Shown one piece after another: positions 44,857-53,512 of a stretch of 64,000 nucleotides of DNA. Both the position numbers and the translations under genes were made by a program. Positions within the stretch are counted from its first letter, which is position 1; each line of letters begins with the position of its first letter. The notes below the pieces were generated by a model. The model saw nothing but the letters and a program-made list of their open reading frames with translations. It did no database searches and was not told the DNA's origin. The stretch is from assembly GCA_016716905.1 (NCBI GenBank), contig JADJUS010000022.1, forward strand, positions 1,351,501 to 1,415,500, in the 5' to 3' direction. This DNA comes from Acidobacteriota bacterium. GTDB taxonomy: Bacteria; Acidobacteriota; Vicinamibacteria; Vicinamibacterales; SCN-69-37.

Positions 44857-45887
44857 TGCAGCTCCGCGTGCATCAACTCGGCGTTGAGAATCGAAGCGCC
44901 GGCGGCGCCGCGTACCGTGTTGTGCCCCAACGCCACGAAACGGAAGCTCATGACCGGGCACGTCCGCAGGCGACCGACCGACACAGCCATGCCGCCACCA
45001 AGGTCCGAGTCCAGGCGCGGCTGCGGGCGGTTGGGTTCGTCTCGAAGGAGGATCGCCGGAATCGGCGCGGTCGGCAGCCTCAATTCCTGTGGCCGGCCCA
45101 CGAAGCCCTGAAACGCCGCCCGCACATCATCGAGTTCCGCCTTCGCTTCCACCTGAACGGACACGGTCATCGTGTGGCCATCGATCACGGGCACGCGATT
45201 CGTATGGGCAGAGACAACCATCGTGTGCAGCGTACGGCCTCCGTCAGATCCCAGAATCTTCAGCGTCTCGGATTCGATTTTTTCTTCTTCGCCACCGATG
45301 TAGGGCACCAGGTTGCCCAGGATGTCGTACGACGGCACGCCCGGATATCCCGCACCGGACACCGCCTGCATCGTTGAAACCACCGCGCTCTTGAGGCCGA
45401 ACCGCTGCAGCGGTGCGAGCGCCATGACCAGGACCACCGTGGAGCAGTTTGGGTTGGTGACGATGGCCCCGGACCAGCCTTTGACGCGCCGTTGCTCGAC
45501 CAGCAGCGAGAGGTGGTCGCTGTTGATCTCGGGCACGAGCAGCGGAATCAGTGGATCCATCCGGTGATTGCGCGCGTTGCTCAACACGATGTGGCCCGCG
45601 CGGGCAAACGCTTCTTCCACGTCGCCGGCCACGCCGGCATCGAGGGCGGAAAACACCACCTTCGGGCCTCGGCCAGGAACGCACGCGTCCACCGTCAACT
45701 GGCGCACGGCCTCTGGCATCGGCGTGGGCAACCGCCAGGCTGATGCCTCGGCGTACCGTTTGCCTTCCGACCGTTCACTCGCCGCAAGCCACGCCACGTT
45801 GAACCACGGGTGGTTCTCGAGACGGGATACAAACTGCTGCCCCACCATGCCGGTGGCGCCCAAGACTCCTACATCGATCTTCGTCAC
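44844..45887 (-). CDS. asd: Aspartate-semialdehyde dehydrogenase, first gene of the lysine operon
   Basis: The product has 347 residues with a GTG start at 45887 and GGAGA 8 nt upstream. The dinucleotide motif GVLGATGMVGQQFV opens the protein. The catalytic cysteine is in TNPNCSTVVLVMAL, and the substrate-binding stretch HTMVVSAHTNRVPVIDGHTM contains the active-site histidine. The sequence resembles the archaeal/fungal-type Asd subgroup rather than the enterobacterial one. It reduces aspartyl phosphate to the semialdehyde used by DapA and homoserine dehydrogenase; no homoserine or threonine genes are in the window. A terminator lies just upstream of its ribosome binding site, which suggests attenuation. 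Confidence 0.95.
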   Translation of the reverse strand: MTKIDVGVLGATGMVGQQFVSRLENHPWFNVAWLAASERSEGKRYAEASAWRLPTPMPEAVRQLTVDACVPGRGPKVVFSALDAGVAGDVEEAFARAGHIVLSNARNHRMDPLIPLLVPEINSDHLSLLVEQRRVKGWSGAIVTNPNCSTVVLVMALAPLQRFGLKSAVVSTMQAVSGAGYPGVPSYDILGNLVPYIGGEEEKIESETLKILGSDGGRTLHTMVVSAHTNRVPVIDGHTMTVSVQVEAKAELDDVRAAFQGFVGRPQELRLPTAPIPAILLRDEPNRPQPRLDSDLGGGMAVSVGRLRTCPVMSFRFVALGHNTVRGAAGASILNAELMHAELQCLS

Positions 45888-45901
45888 TGCCGTTGTCTCC
45901 T

Positions 45902-45942
45902 AAAAACACAAAACCCGCTGAGCGCCAGGCGCAACAGCGGGT
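45902..45942 (-). terminator. Attenuator-like intrinsic terminator upstream of asd
   Basis: On the minus strand an 8-bp stem ACCCGCTG / CAGCGGGT with an internal GCG/CGC extension is followed at once by TTTTGTGTTTTT. It ends immediately before the asd ribosome binding site. Transcription must read through it to reach the operon. Confidence 0.75.
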
Positions 45943-45973
45943 ATCAGGTGCTCGTGTTCTCGAGCCGGTCTTT

Positions 45974-45997
45974 TCAGACCACTGTCGTCACCGCCAT
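45974..45997 (-). other. Candidate 7-residue leader ORF (MAVTTVV) upstream of the asd terminator
   Basis: The ATG-to-TGA mini-ORF encodes MAVTTVV and stops 31 nt before the terminator stem. The stop overlaps a small GGTCT/AGACC hairpin. A GGCGCAA just upstream of and overlapping its ATG is complementary to TTGCGCC inside the terminator loop, so translation could influence folding. The role is inferred. Confidence 0.35.
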
Positions 45998-46077
45998 TGC
46001 GCCCGCGGGACCCGCTTTCGCGAGGCCCGCTTGGACTTCGTCTGTTTGGACGAGCTGCGCGCGACGATGAACATCAT
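45988..46077 (-). other. Candidate 29-residue Lys/Arg-rich leader ORF upstream of asd
   Basis: An ORF beginning MMFIVARSSSKQTKSK contains four Lys and seven Arg codons within 29 residues and ends overlapping the MAVTTVV ORF. Lys-codon-rich leader peptides are a classical way to sense lysyl-tRNA charging. No Shine-Dalgarno sequence is visible; a TATCAT -10-like element (46096-46091) would place the transcript start close to its ATG. Confidence 0.3.
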
Positions 46078-46108
46078 GACTGCGGCCGGAATGATAGCAC
46101 GACGTGCT

Positions 46109-46175
46109 GCCGGGTCTGAAGACCCGGCCTCCGTAGACACGGCCATTCCTCGGAGGCCGGGTCTTCAGACCCGGC
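46109..46175. repeat. Head-to-head pair of family B palindromes
   Basis: Palindromes at 46109-46128 (GCCGGGTCT, GA, AGACCCGGC) and 46156-46175 (GCCGGGTCT, TC, AGACCCGGC) face each other with CCTCC and GGAGG on the inner sides. This makes a larger inverted unit like a REPIN. It lies between the CHAT gene stop and the asd leader. Confidence 0.8.
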
Positions 46176-46184
46176 AGACATGCT

Positions 46185-48980
46185 CTAGTGATTCGCCATG
46201 ACGATGAAGCCGGCCCAGTAGAACGGGTGGCGATAACGCGGGTCTTTCATCAGGGCGAGCGCTGAGCCACGAAGTGACTCGGCCGCTGAAGCGGAGGCGG
46301 CTTTGGGCGCGAGCAGACGCTCGTGCAACCCAATCATCAGGGCCGTGGTGCTCGCCGAGTCCACTTCCCACTGGCTCACTACCGCGGTCGAAGCGCCGGC
46401 GGCGAACAACGCCCATGACAGTCCGATCACCCCTTCTCCACCACCGACTGCACCACTCGCGGTCTGGCACGCCGAGAGCACCACCAGATCGGCCGTGATC
46501 TCGAGATCGAGCAACTCCCACGCCTCCAGGCGGCCGTCGGTGCCGTCTCCGGATTTGTCGGGCGCCATCAGCAGGTGCGAATACATCGGGCTGCGATCGT
46601 CGAGCACTCCGTGCGTGGCGATGTGCAGGACGCTCGCGTTCCGGACAGCCGCTCGCAGTGTGCCTTCGGTGGCCGCGCTGCCCAGAAACACCGCGCTGCG
46701 ATTGGCCCCGTACAGCCGCTCCAGTGCCTGCACTTCTCGAGCGGCCTCCGGTAAGCGCTCGGGCAAACCAGGAGTGGCGCCATCGGGGGCAAGCGCAGGA
46801 TCGCCCAGCGCCAACAGCCGGGGCTCTCCGCCAACCCTTCTGGCGCGCCGCTCGCGCAACGCGATGAGCGCCGATAGCGAGGGCGTATACGACACCGCGC
46901 GTTCCTCGACCAGGAAGGTGTCTCGCGGTGTGAGCAGTGCCTGAAAAGGCACGCGCCAAAGCGCGTGGTCCGGTACGACGATGAGGTGGCTGACGCCGGA
47001 GAGCGATGTATCGAACGCGCCCAGCAGCGCCGAATAGAGCTGGCCAGACGTGGCAGCAAAGCCGAGGTCGCGCCCTGACACCTGATTCGCGAACCGGTCC
47101 GCCAGCGTGAGTAGCTGGTCGGTTGTCGTCTCAAGTTGCTTCGCGGTGACCACGGGACCATCAGGCCCGGCTTTCACCAGATAGGCCCACGCACTCTCTG
47201 GTTGCACCACCAGCTCGAGGACTGCTGTGCCCGGTGTCAGGATCGCCGCGAGTTGGCCTCGCGACAAAATGGGTGCGTCGCCGCGGATGATCCGCAGATC
47301 CGGGTTGGCTCCGTAGAGTTCGGCTGTGAACGCTTCATGGGCCAGACGGGCCGCAGCCAGATCGGCCTCGAGCGCGGCTATGCGAGCGGCGTCTGGTGCC
47401 CGTTGCTGACGCTCGGTGGCCGCCTCAACGCCCAAGGCCACAATCACATTGCTGAGGCGCCGCTCCTTGTCGCGTTCAGCCGCCGTCATCGTTCGGGTGG
47501 GCTGGCGGCCGGCGGCCAGGATATCGAGCAGGGTGCGGGCGCGGGCACGTTCCACGGCCATGAGCGCGTCAAACCCGCGACCGGCTCTGGCGTGCAGGGC
47601 CGCGACGCTGAGGTAGGCCCCGACGCGTTCCGTCATGAAGACCTGGCGGGCCCGCTCGCCACCGACAGTTCGCGTACGAAGCGTTTCTGCCGTGGTGATA
47701 CCGGCCTCATAGGACGCGATCGCGGCATCGGTACGCCCCAGGGCTTCGTGAATCTGGCCCTGAAACAACTGGGCCCTGCCCAGATGAGCCAGCAGGCGGG
47801 AGGACGACGCCATCTGCATCGCTCGCGCGATGTACGGCTCGCCTTCGCGGGCGCGGCCCTCGATCAAAAGCAGACTCGCCATCTCGGACAGGCTCTCCAC
47901 AAGACCGGCCACATCGCCGCTGCGTTCCCGCAGCTCGAGGCTGCGTCGCTGCAGCGTTTCCGCCTCGGCGAGTTTTCCCTCGTCGCGACTGAGGGTGCCC
48001 ATGTTGTAGAGCAGTGTCGCGACGGTGCCGGAATCGTCCGACGCCTCGGCCATGGCCAGCGCACGGTCAAAGGCGGTTCTTGCAGGACCGGGCTGGTTGA
48101 GGTTGGCGTGCGCGCGACCGATGTTGTTCCAGGTCGACGTGGCGGCCGGCGCGACCCCGACCTTTTCGATGAGCGCGAGTGCCCGTGTGTAATAGGTCAG
48201 CGCCTGCGGATAGTCACCCAGTTCGTCGTACTGGCCGCCAATATTGTTCAGCGTGTTCGCAATATCCAGTGTGCCGCGGCCCCCGTCGTCGACCTTGAGG
48301 TCAAGACTGCGCGAGAAGTAGTCGTGGGCCAGCCGCGCGTTGCCCAGGCTGGAGTGCATCAGCCCGAGATTGTTGTAGACGCGCGAAATGGCAATGGGCC
48401 GCCGAAGTTGTTCGGCCAGAGCCAACGCACGGTCGAACGACGCCTGAGCCGACTCAAAGTCGCCCAGGCGCCGCTGCACGATGGCGAGGTTTGAGATCAC
48501 CGGTTGCAGGCCGGCCGGGTCTCCAATGGCCTCGGCCACCTGGAGCGCCTCTGTGAGGTGCGACTGCGCGCTGGCGAGGTTGCCTCGTTGACCGTCCACG
48601 CTTCCGAGCCCGGTCAGAGCCGACGAGCGCGAACGGGGATTATTCGTCGCTGTCGCAAGCCACAGGATCGCCCGGTACGCGCGTTCGGCCGCCGGGTACT
48701 CACGAAGGGTCAGCAGACTCAGCGCGTGCTCGAAGAGAACCGGGCGCGCCGGCTCGCCGGCCAGCTCCGGCGCCTCCTTGAGCACTGCGGCGCGGCCGTC
48801 GTCAGAGGGCGCCGCAAAGAAGCGCGTGATGACTGCCGTGAGGGCGGCCGACGCGTCAACCGGCCCCTGGGCGGGCGGCGCAGCCGACTGCGCGCCCAGT
48901 GTCGGATGCCCGGCACAGAGGACCGCAGCAAGGCACACGGTGGTCGTAAGCAGGCGAGTCGTGGAGTGTCGCACCCACAT
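46185..48980 (-). CDS. CHAT-domain protease with N-terminal TPR array, exported
   Basis: The product has 931 residues. A signal sequence (LLTTTVCLAAVLCAGHPTLGAQ) is followed by about ten TPR repeats (residues 60-430, e.g. SRVYNNLGLMHSSLGNARLAHDYF) and a coiled linker. The C-terminal CHAT caspase-like domain carries the catalytic pair: His790 in HIATHG and Cys838 in LVVLSACQTASG, with GLSWALFAAGASTAVVSQWEVD after it. CHAT-TPR proteins are caspase relatives used in proteolytic signalling. The signal peptide implies periplasmic action. It lies 9 nt after a DUF1501 gene and completes a DUF1800-DUF1501-CHAT operon divergent from a sigma/anti-sigma pair. Confidence 0.92.
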   Translation of the reverse strand: MWVRHSTTRLLTTTVCLAAVLCAGHPTLGAQSAAPPAQGPVDASAALTAVITRFFAAPSDDGRAAVLKEAPELAGEPARPVLFEHALSLLTLREYPAAERAYRAILWLATATNNPRSRSSALTGLGSVDGQRGNLASAQSHLTEALQVAEAIGDPAGLQPVISNLAIVQRRLGDFESAQASFDRALALAEQLRRPIAISRVYNNLGLMHSSLGNARLAHDYFSRSLDLKVDDGGRGTLDIANTLNNIGGQYDELGDYPQALTYYTRALALIEKVGVAPAATSTWNNIGRAHANLNQPGPARTAFDRALAMAEASDDSGTVATLLYNMGTLSRDEGKLAEAETLQRRSLELRERSGDVAGLVESLSEMASLLLIEGRAREGEPYIARAMQMASSSRLLAHLGRAQLFQGQIHEALGRTDAAIASYEAGITTAETLRTRTVGGERARQVFMTERVGAYLSVAALHARAGRGFDALMAVERARARTLLDILAAGRQPTRTMTAAERDKERRLSNVIVALGVEAATERQQRAPDAARIAALEADLAAARLAHEAFTAELYGANPDLRIIRGDAPILSRGQLAAILTPGTAVLELVVQPESAWAYLVKAGPDGPVVTAKQLETTTDQLLTLADRFANQVSGRDLGFAATSGQLYSALLGAFDTSLSGVSHLIVVPDHALWRVPFQALLTPRDTFLVEERAVSYTPSLSALIALRERRARRVGGEPRLLALGDPALAPDGATPGLPERLPEAAREVQALERLYGANRSAVFLGSAATEGTLRAAVRNASVLHIATHGVLDDRSPMYSHLLMAPDKSGDGTDGRLEAWELLDLEITADLVVLSACQTASGAVGGGEGVIGLSWALFAAGASTAVVSQWEVDSASTTALMIGLHERLLAPKAASASAAESLRGSALALMKDPRYRHPFYWAGFIVMANH

Positions 48981-48989
48981 CAGGGTAGC

Positions 48990-50378
48990 TTACGGCGTGA
49001 TCGCGGGCTGCATGAAGCCGATGTCACTGACAGGGAACTTGGCCAGGTTCGGGAAGGCCCCTGCGAGATCCACAGGAGAGGCGCCAAACCACTTGCCGAG
49101 AGTGGCGCCGAACTGTGCTGTGGAAATCGTGGGAATCCACACGCCGCGATCGTTGGCGTCGTCAGGCCCGCCCAGAGCGAGGGTGGGCAGTGCGCCGTAG
49201 ACTCCGCCCTTCACGGCGCCGCCCAGCACAATCTGGTGGCTGCCCCATGCGTGGTCCGACCCACTGCCGCTTGGCTGCAATGTGCGGCCGAACTCCGATT
49301 GCGTAAACGTGGTGACTTGCTGGATCAGGTTCGCATCGCCAATGGCGTTGTGGAAGGCCTGCAGCGCCTGGGAGAGCTGCGAGAGCAGGTACCAGTGCGT
49401 CCAGTCCTGAGAGCTGTGCAGGTCGAACCCGTCCATCGAGCAGAAGAAGACCTGGCGCCCTGGACCCATGGCCGACCGGACTTTGACGAGCCGCGCCACT
49501 TCCTTGAGCTGGTTGCCGATCGATGTGCCGGGGAACACAAGGCCGGCGTCGGAACCAGCGCTGGCTGCAAGAGTGTCCGCGAGCTGCAGACCGTCGGCCA
49601 TGGCCTTGTTGGCCGCCTTGCGCAGCGGGTGGCCGCCGTCGATCAGGAGCATGTTGTCCACGGCCTGCCGGCGTTGCAGCGCCTCGTTCTCAGGCCAGAA
49701 ACTCATGCCGCCCAGTTGCAGGTTCGCGCCTGGCGGAATCACATTGCCACCGGCATTTTGTCCCTGCAGGAACAAGGCATGCTGCGAGACGGAGACGGCC
49801 CCGAGACTGTCGGATTGGCCGAAGCAATCAAGCAGGCGGCCGCCCCAGCCGTACCCGTCTGCCGTCGGCATGCCCGTCTGCGCCTGCACCGTCTGGTCGG
49901 AATGTGAAAACAGATTCGTTGGCGCCGCCTGCCCTGCCAGAAACCCCGCGCGCGTGAGTGGGCTCTCGAGCAAACCCATGTTCAACACAAAGGCCAGATG
50001 GCCGCTCTCATAGAGTGGGTTCATCTCGGCCAGCCCATAGTGCATGGCCCATGGGTTGCCTCCGGCATCGGCAATGGGTGACAGCAACTCGCTTCCTGTC
50101 AGGGCGAGGCCGCCGCGCAGGTTCTCGTACTGCGCCCGCCGCGTCGCGTCGAGCGGTACGATCATGTTGTTGCCGTCATTGCCGCCGAACAAGTACACGC
50201 AGACGAGCGCCTTGTAGTCGGTGAGCGCTGCAGTGGAACGCGCCTCGGCTGCAAACAAGGAGTGCGACCTGCGCAGGCCCGTACCAAGGCCGGCCAGGCC
50301 CAGCGCTGCGAGCTGCGCACTGAGCTTGAGGAAGCGACGACGATCCGGGGTGTTCTGGTGTGAATGTGCCATGGTCAC
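48990..50378 (-). CDS. DUF1501 protein, Tat-exported (copy 2)
   Basis: The product has 462 residues. The GTG at 50378 shares GTGA with the DUF1800 stop and has GGAG 4 nt upstream; the ATG at 50372 is the alternative. A twin-arginine signal (DRRRFLKLSAQLAALGLAG) precedes the core: LVCVYLFGGNDGNNMIVPLD, CSMDGFDLHSSQ and VTTFTQSEFGRTLQPSGSGSDHAWGSHQIVLGG. Copy 1 at 14985 has the same block order but is shorter and divergent in sequence, so these are paralogues rather than a recent duplication. It is the middle gene of the DUF1800-DUF1501-CHAT operon. Confidence 0.9.
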   Translation of the reverse strand: MTMAHSHQNTPDRRRFLKLSAQLAALGLAGLGTGLRRSHSLFAAEARSTAALTDYKALVCVYLFGGNDGNNMIVPLDATRRAQYENLRGGLALTGSELLSPIADAGGNPWAMHYGLAEMNPLYESGHLAFVLNMGLLESPLTRAGFLAGQAAPTNLFSHSDQTVQAQTGMPTADGYGWGGRLLDCFGQSDSLGAVSVSQHALFLQGQNAGGNVIPPGANLQLGGMSFWPENEALQRRQAVDNMLLIDGGHPLRKAANKAMADGLQLADTLAASAGSDAGLVFPGTSIGNQLKEVARLVKVRSAMGPGRQVFFCSMDGFDLHSSQDWTHWYLLSQLSQALQAFHNAIGDANLIQQVTTFTQSEFGRTLQPSGSGSDHAWGSHQIVLGGAVKGGVYGALPTLALGGPDDANDRGVWIPTISTAQFGATLGKWFGASPVDLAGAFPNLAKFPVSDIGFMQPAITP

Positions 50379-52336
50379 TGGACTCCAAAGTGCACCACGA
50401 ACTCATTGGAGATCGCGGTGAGATACAACGTGCCCAACGCCCGCTGCTTCAGGTCTGACGTCGCCTGAGCGGCCGCCAGCAGAACCTGCCGCAGCTCCTG
50501 CGACATTCGGCCAAACAACAGCGTTTGATTAACCTGTTCGACCAGAACTGCGGGATTACCGGCAAGCGCCGTGAAGGGCGCGAGGTTCACCGGGAATGAA
50601 GAACTGAACTGGCTGTTCAGAATCTGGTAGATGAAGTTGGCGCGCTGGATGGAAAGTGCCGGCCCATACAACTGGAACTCCGGTCCGAATTTCGTGGGGT
50701 CACCCGGCAGCGGCGCCAGCGGCGAGTAATAGCCGAACACCGTGGTTGGCGTCAGCACCGACTGGCCCAGGTTGCTGAGCACGTACATGAACTGGTTCGG
50801 ATTCGCTGCCGTCAGGCCAAGCGCTCGAGAGAGGCCGGCCACATGCAGGATCGGATCGCGCAGCCGGCCGTCACCGGCCCCTGCCAGCGCCGCATCCGGA
50901 TCAGTCAGGATCGCCACAAGGACGGCTTTCAAATCGCCCCTGACGCCCTGGCCGTTATCAGCGAAGACTGTCGCGACCCGCTGGATGTACGCCGGCGTCG
51001 GGTTGCTGGTGACGAGCGATCGAATCAGCCGCGTGGCCAGGAACGGCGCGGCGTTGGGATGCGTGAACACGGCATCAATGACGTCTTCCAGGTCCTTCGT
51101 GACCGACTGCCCGGCCGGAAGCGTGATGCCATTAAACAGAGTCTTCGCGCCGGCGTCGTGACGCGTCGGCCTGGGCTCCATCAACCCGACAAAGTAGTCC
51201 TGATTGCGCGACTGAGGCTGTTGGCCTGGTTGTGTGGGATACGTCCAACCGGAGAGAGCGCGCGCGACATTCTTGAGAACGGTCTGGTCGTACGTGGGAA
51301 TCAGCTGCCCCGCCGCGTCCTTCTTGAAGGTCCCATCCATGTTGAGCTGATACAACCCGATGGTGAACAACTGCATCAGCTCGCGCGGGAAATTTTCGTT
51401 GGGCGCGTTGCCGCCGGAGCCAAGACTGTTCGCCAGGTCCAGGTACTTGCCCATGGACGGGCTCAGCGTCATGTCTCGCAGGATCGATCGGTAGTTGCCG
51501 AACGCGTGATCCTCAATCAGGCGCACCCACGGAATGACTTCGTACCCATTGACCAGTTTGTTGGTGGACACCACCAGCATCTGACCGAGCGCAAACGCCA
51601 TGCGCTGGCGCAACTGATCCTGGCCGTTCGCCATCTTCAGAAACATCGCGGAACGAAGCTGATTCGTATCGAGGCCATCGGCAATGCCGCCGGCCGGAAT
51701 CTGGAACTGTTCCGCCAGCCAGCGATTGACGCCCTTCGCCTTCACTGCCGCAAACTCCGCCGGGGTCGGCCCGAACGTGGCCTGCTGCAGCAGACGCTCT
51801 GACGTGGTCGCGTCAGTGGGTGACGCCTGCGGCAGCGTATCGCCTGACAACGGCGGAATCGGCGACGGCAACGGCGTCGGTTCAAACGACGGCGTCGGTG
51901 GTGGTGGTGGCGGAGGAGGTGGTGGTGGCGGAGGAGGGGGCGGAGGCGGTGGTGGCGCCGGCGCGTCCACCACCGTGATGGTGTAACGCGCCTTCTCGGT
52001 CCAGACCTGGTAGACGATGATGTCGATCTTCGTCCTGCCGTCGCACACCCAGGCTCGTGCTGTGGCGCCACTCGCCGTCAGGCTGCTCGCGACATACATC
52101 CGGTGGATCGCCGGGTACGTGAGGGTGGCCGTCACCGGAACGGAGCACGCAGACGTCCTGGGAATGGTGTAGCTCTTGATCGCGGGATCAAACGCCGGGC
52201 TCAGATTCGCCACGGTCAGGCTGGTCAACATCCCGGTCTGGGCCGACGACGAACCGGCCATCACCGCAAGCACCAGGACAAGTGTGGCGGTCATCGTACG
52301 CACACCATCCCACACCACAATTCGAAGTTGCCTCAT
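50375..52336 (-). CDS. DUF1800 protein (copy 2) with cadherin-like domain and poly-proline linker
   Basis: The product has 653 residues. A signal peptide (TATLVLVLAVMAGSSSAQ) is followed by a cadherin-like beta-sandwich (LTSLTVANLSPAFDPAIKSYTIP, residues 37-125). An uninterrupted run of about 20 prolines forms a rigid linker before the DUF1800 domain. The DUF1800 blocks are LLQQATFGPTPAEFAAVKAKGVNRWLAEQF, NFPRELMQLFTIGLYQLN and VLKNVARALSGWTYP. Copy 1 has neither the Ig-like domain nor the linker. The protein probably sits at the cell envelope with the linker spanning a distance. It overlaps the DUF1501 gene by 4 nt. Confidence 0.9.
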   Translation of the reverse strand: MRQLRIVVWDGVRTMTATLVLVLAVMAGSSSAQTGMLTSLTVANLSPAFDPAIKSYTIPRTSACSVPVTATLTYPAIHRMYVASSLTASGATARAWVCDGRTKIDIIVYQVWTEKARYTITVVDAPAPPPPPPPPPPPPPPPPPPPPTPSFEPTPLPSPIPPLSGDTLPQASPTDATTSERLLQQATFGPTPAEFAAVKAKGVNRWLAEQFQIPAGGIADGLDTNQLRSAMFLKMANGQDQLRQRMAFALGQMLVVSTNKLVNGYEVIPWVRLIEDHAFGNYRSILRDMTLSPSMGKYLDLANSLGSGGNAPNENFPRELMQLFTIGLYQLNMDGTFKKDAAGQLIPTYDQTVLKNVARALSGWTYPTQPGQQPQSRNQDYFVGLMEPRPTRHDAGAKTLFNGITLPAGQSVTKDLEDVIDAVFTHPNAAPFLATRLIRSLVTSNPTPAYIQRVATVFADNGQGVRGDLKAVLVAILTDPDAALAGAGDGRLRDPILHVAGLSRALGLTAANPNQFMYVLSNLGQSVLTPTTVFGYYSPLAPLPGDPTKFGPEFQLYGPALSIQRANFIYQILNSQFSSSFPVNLAPFTALAGNPAVLVEQVNQTLLFGRMSQELRQVLLAAAQATSDLKQRALGTLYLTAISNEFVVHFGVQ

Positions 52337-52404
52337 GCGATATGCCTCTCCCTCGGGTATGACGCGAAAGAGGCCGCCGTATTACCATCCGTGCAACTCA
52401 TCCC

Positions 52405-53454
52405 ATGTGCGCGACCGTTAATCCCCGACCGAACGATCCCCGGCTGACGGCGTTTCTTGACGCCATCCCGGATGTGGATGCGTGGCGGGCGCTCGACGCA
52501 CTTCTCTCCGGCGATGTCGGCGCGGCTTCGCGCGATTCGGTCGCACAGCGACTTGCGCGGTCGAGCCGAATGGCCCATCAGATTGACGATGTGCTGGCAG
52601 AAGTACGGCTGAAGCTCACACGAAAACTGTGGTCGCTGCGTGCCGGAGTGGGAGAGCCCATCGAAGACATCCTGGCCTACAGCGTCACGGTGTCGGCACA
52701 CTGCTGTCACGCGCTCATGCGACAGCAGTTCCCGGAACGCACGCGGCTACGCAACCGGTTGCGGTACGCACTGACACATCATCCAGACACCAGGCTTGAG
52801 GAGGACGCGCACGGACTCTGGCGATGCCGGGCCACCTCCGCCACATTCGCTACAGCGGCCACGAGCTCACACCGCACGCAGGCGCTGCTCGAAACGCCGC
52901 AGGCCTTCGCCAGCGATCACCTCGTGGACCCGGCGGCCGCGCTCCCGGCCCTGGCGGCTGCGTTGCTGACGGCCTGTGGCCAGCCTGTGGACTTCGATCG
53001 ATTCGTTGATGCCATGGCCGTTCTGCTCGGCGTGTCGGACGCACAGCCCGTCACCAGCGCGACCGATCCGGGCGCTGCGGACCGGCTTGGCCAGGTGGCG
53101 GACCCGGCGCCGGCCATCAGCGCCGTGCTCGAACAACGTACCGCTCTGCAGGACGTGTGGAAGGAACTGGTTGCGCTTCCTCCGCGGCAACGCTCGGCCC
53201 TGCTACTGAATCTGCGCGACCCGGACGGCGGCGCCATCCTCCAGTTACTTCCCGCCACAGGAGTCGTCTCGATGGCAGAAATTGCCGCGGCCCTCGAGAT
53301 CCCGGAACGTGACCTGGCACGTTTGTGGCCGGACCTTCCGCTTGATGACCTGTCGATTGCCGCTCGCATGGGCATCACCCGGCAACAAGTGATCAACTTG
53401 CGGAAATCCGGGCGAGCGCGTTTGGCGCGCCGTTTGACGGGGGATCGATCGTGA
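52405..53454 (+). CDS. Atypical ECF-like sigma factor
   Basis: The product has 349 residues. The region-2-like part is weak but recognisable (QIDDVLAEVRLKLTRKLWSLR and ILAYSVTVSAHCCHALMRQQFPERTRLRNRLRYALTHH). A long variable linker follows, then a region-4-like helix-turn-helix block beginning ELVALPPRQRSALLLNLRD and ending LDDLSIAARMGITRQQVINLRKSGRARLARRL. It is about twice the size of a normal ECF sigma. A zinc-finger anti-sigma-like gene follows within 58 bp, as expected for a sigma/anti-sigma pair. It is divergent from the DUF1800-DUF1501-CHAT operon, which is its most obvious target (inference). Confidence 0.7.
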   Translation: MCATVNPRPNDPRLTAFLDAIPDVDAWRALDALLSGDVGAASRDSVAQRLARSSRMAHQIDDVLAEVRLKLTRKLWSLRAGVGEPIEDILAYSVTVSAHCCHALMRQQFPERTRLRNRLRYALTHHPDTRLEEDAHGLWRCRATSATFATAATSSHRTQALLETPQAFASDHLVDPAAALPALAAALLTACGQPVDFDRFVDAMAVLLGVSDAQPVTSATDPGAADRLGQVADPAPAISAVLEQRTALQDVWKELVALPPRQRSALLLNLRDPDGGAILQLLPATGVVSMAEIAAALEIPERDLARLWPDLPLDDLSIAARMGITRQQVINLRKSGRARLARRLTGDRS

Positions 53455-53512
53455 CTACCAAAACGGTAATATCGATTTCGATTTTGCGTCATGTGCTGCA
53501 GAAGGAGTCGTT

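Noticed and set aside
45888..46108. Lysine riboswitch upstream of asd
   Set aside because: The leader is short and I could not find the multi-helix L-box core; the visible structure is a simple terminator with leader ORFs.
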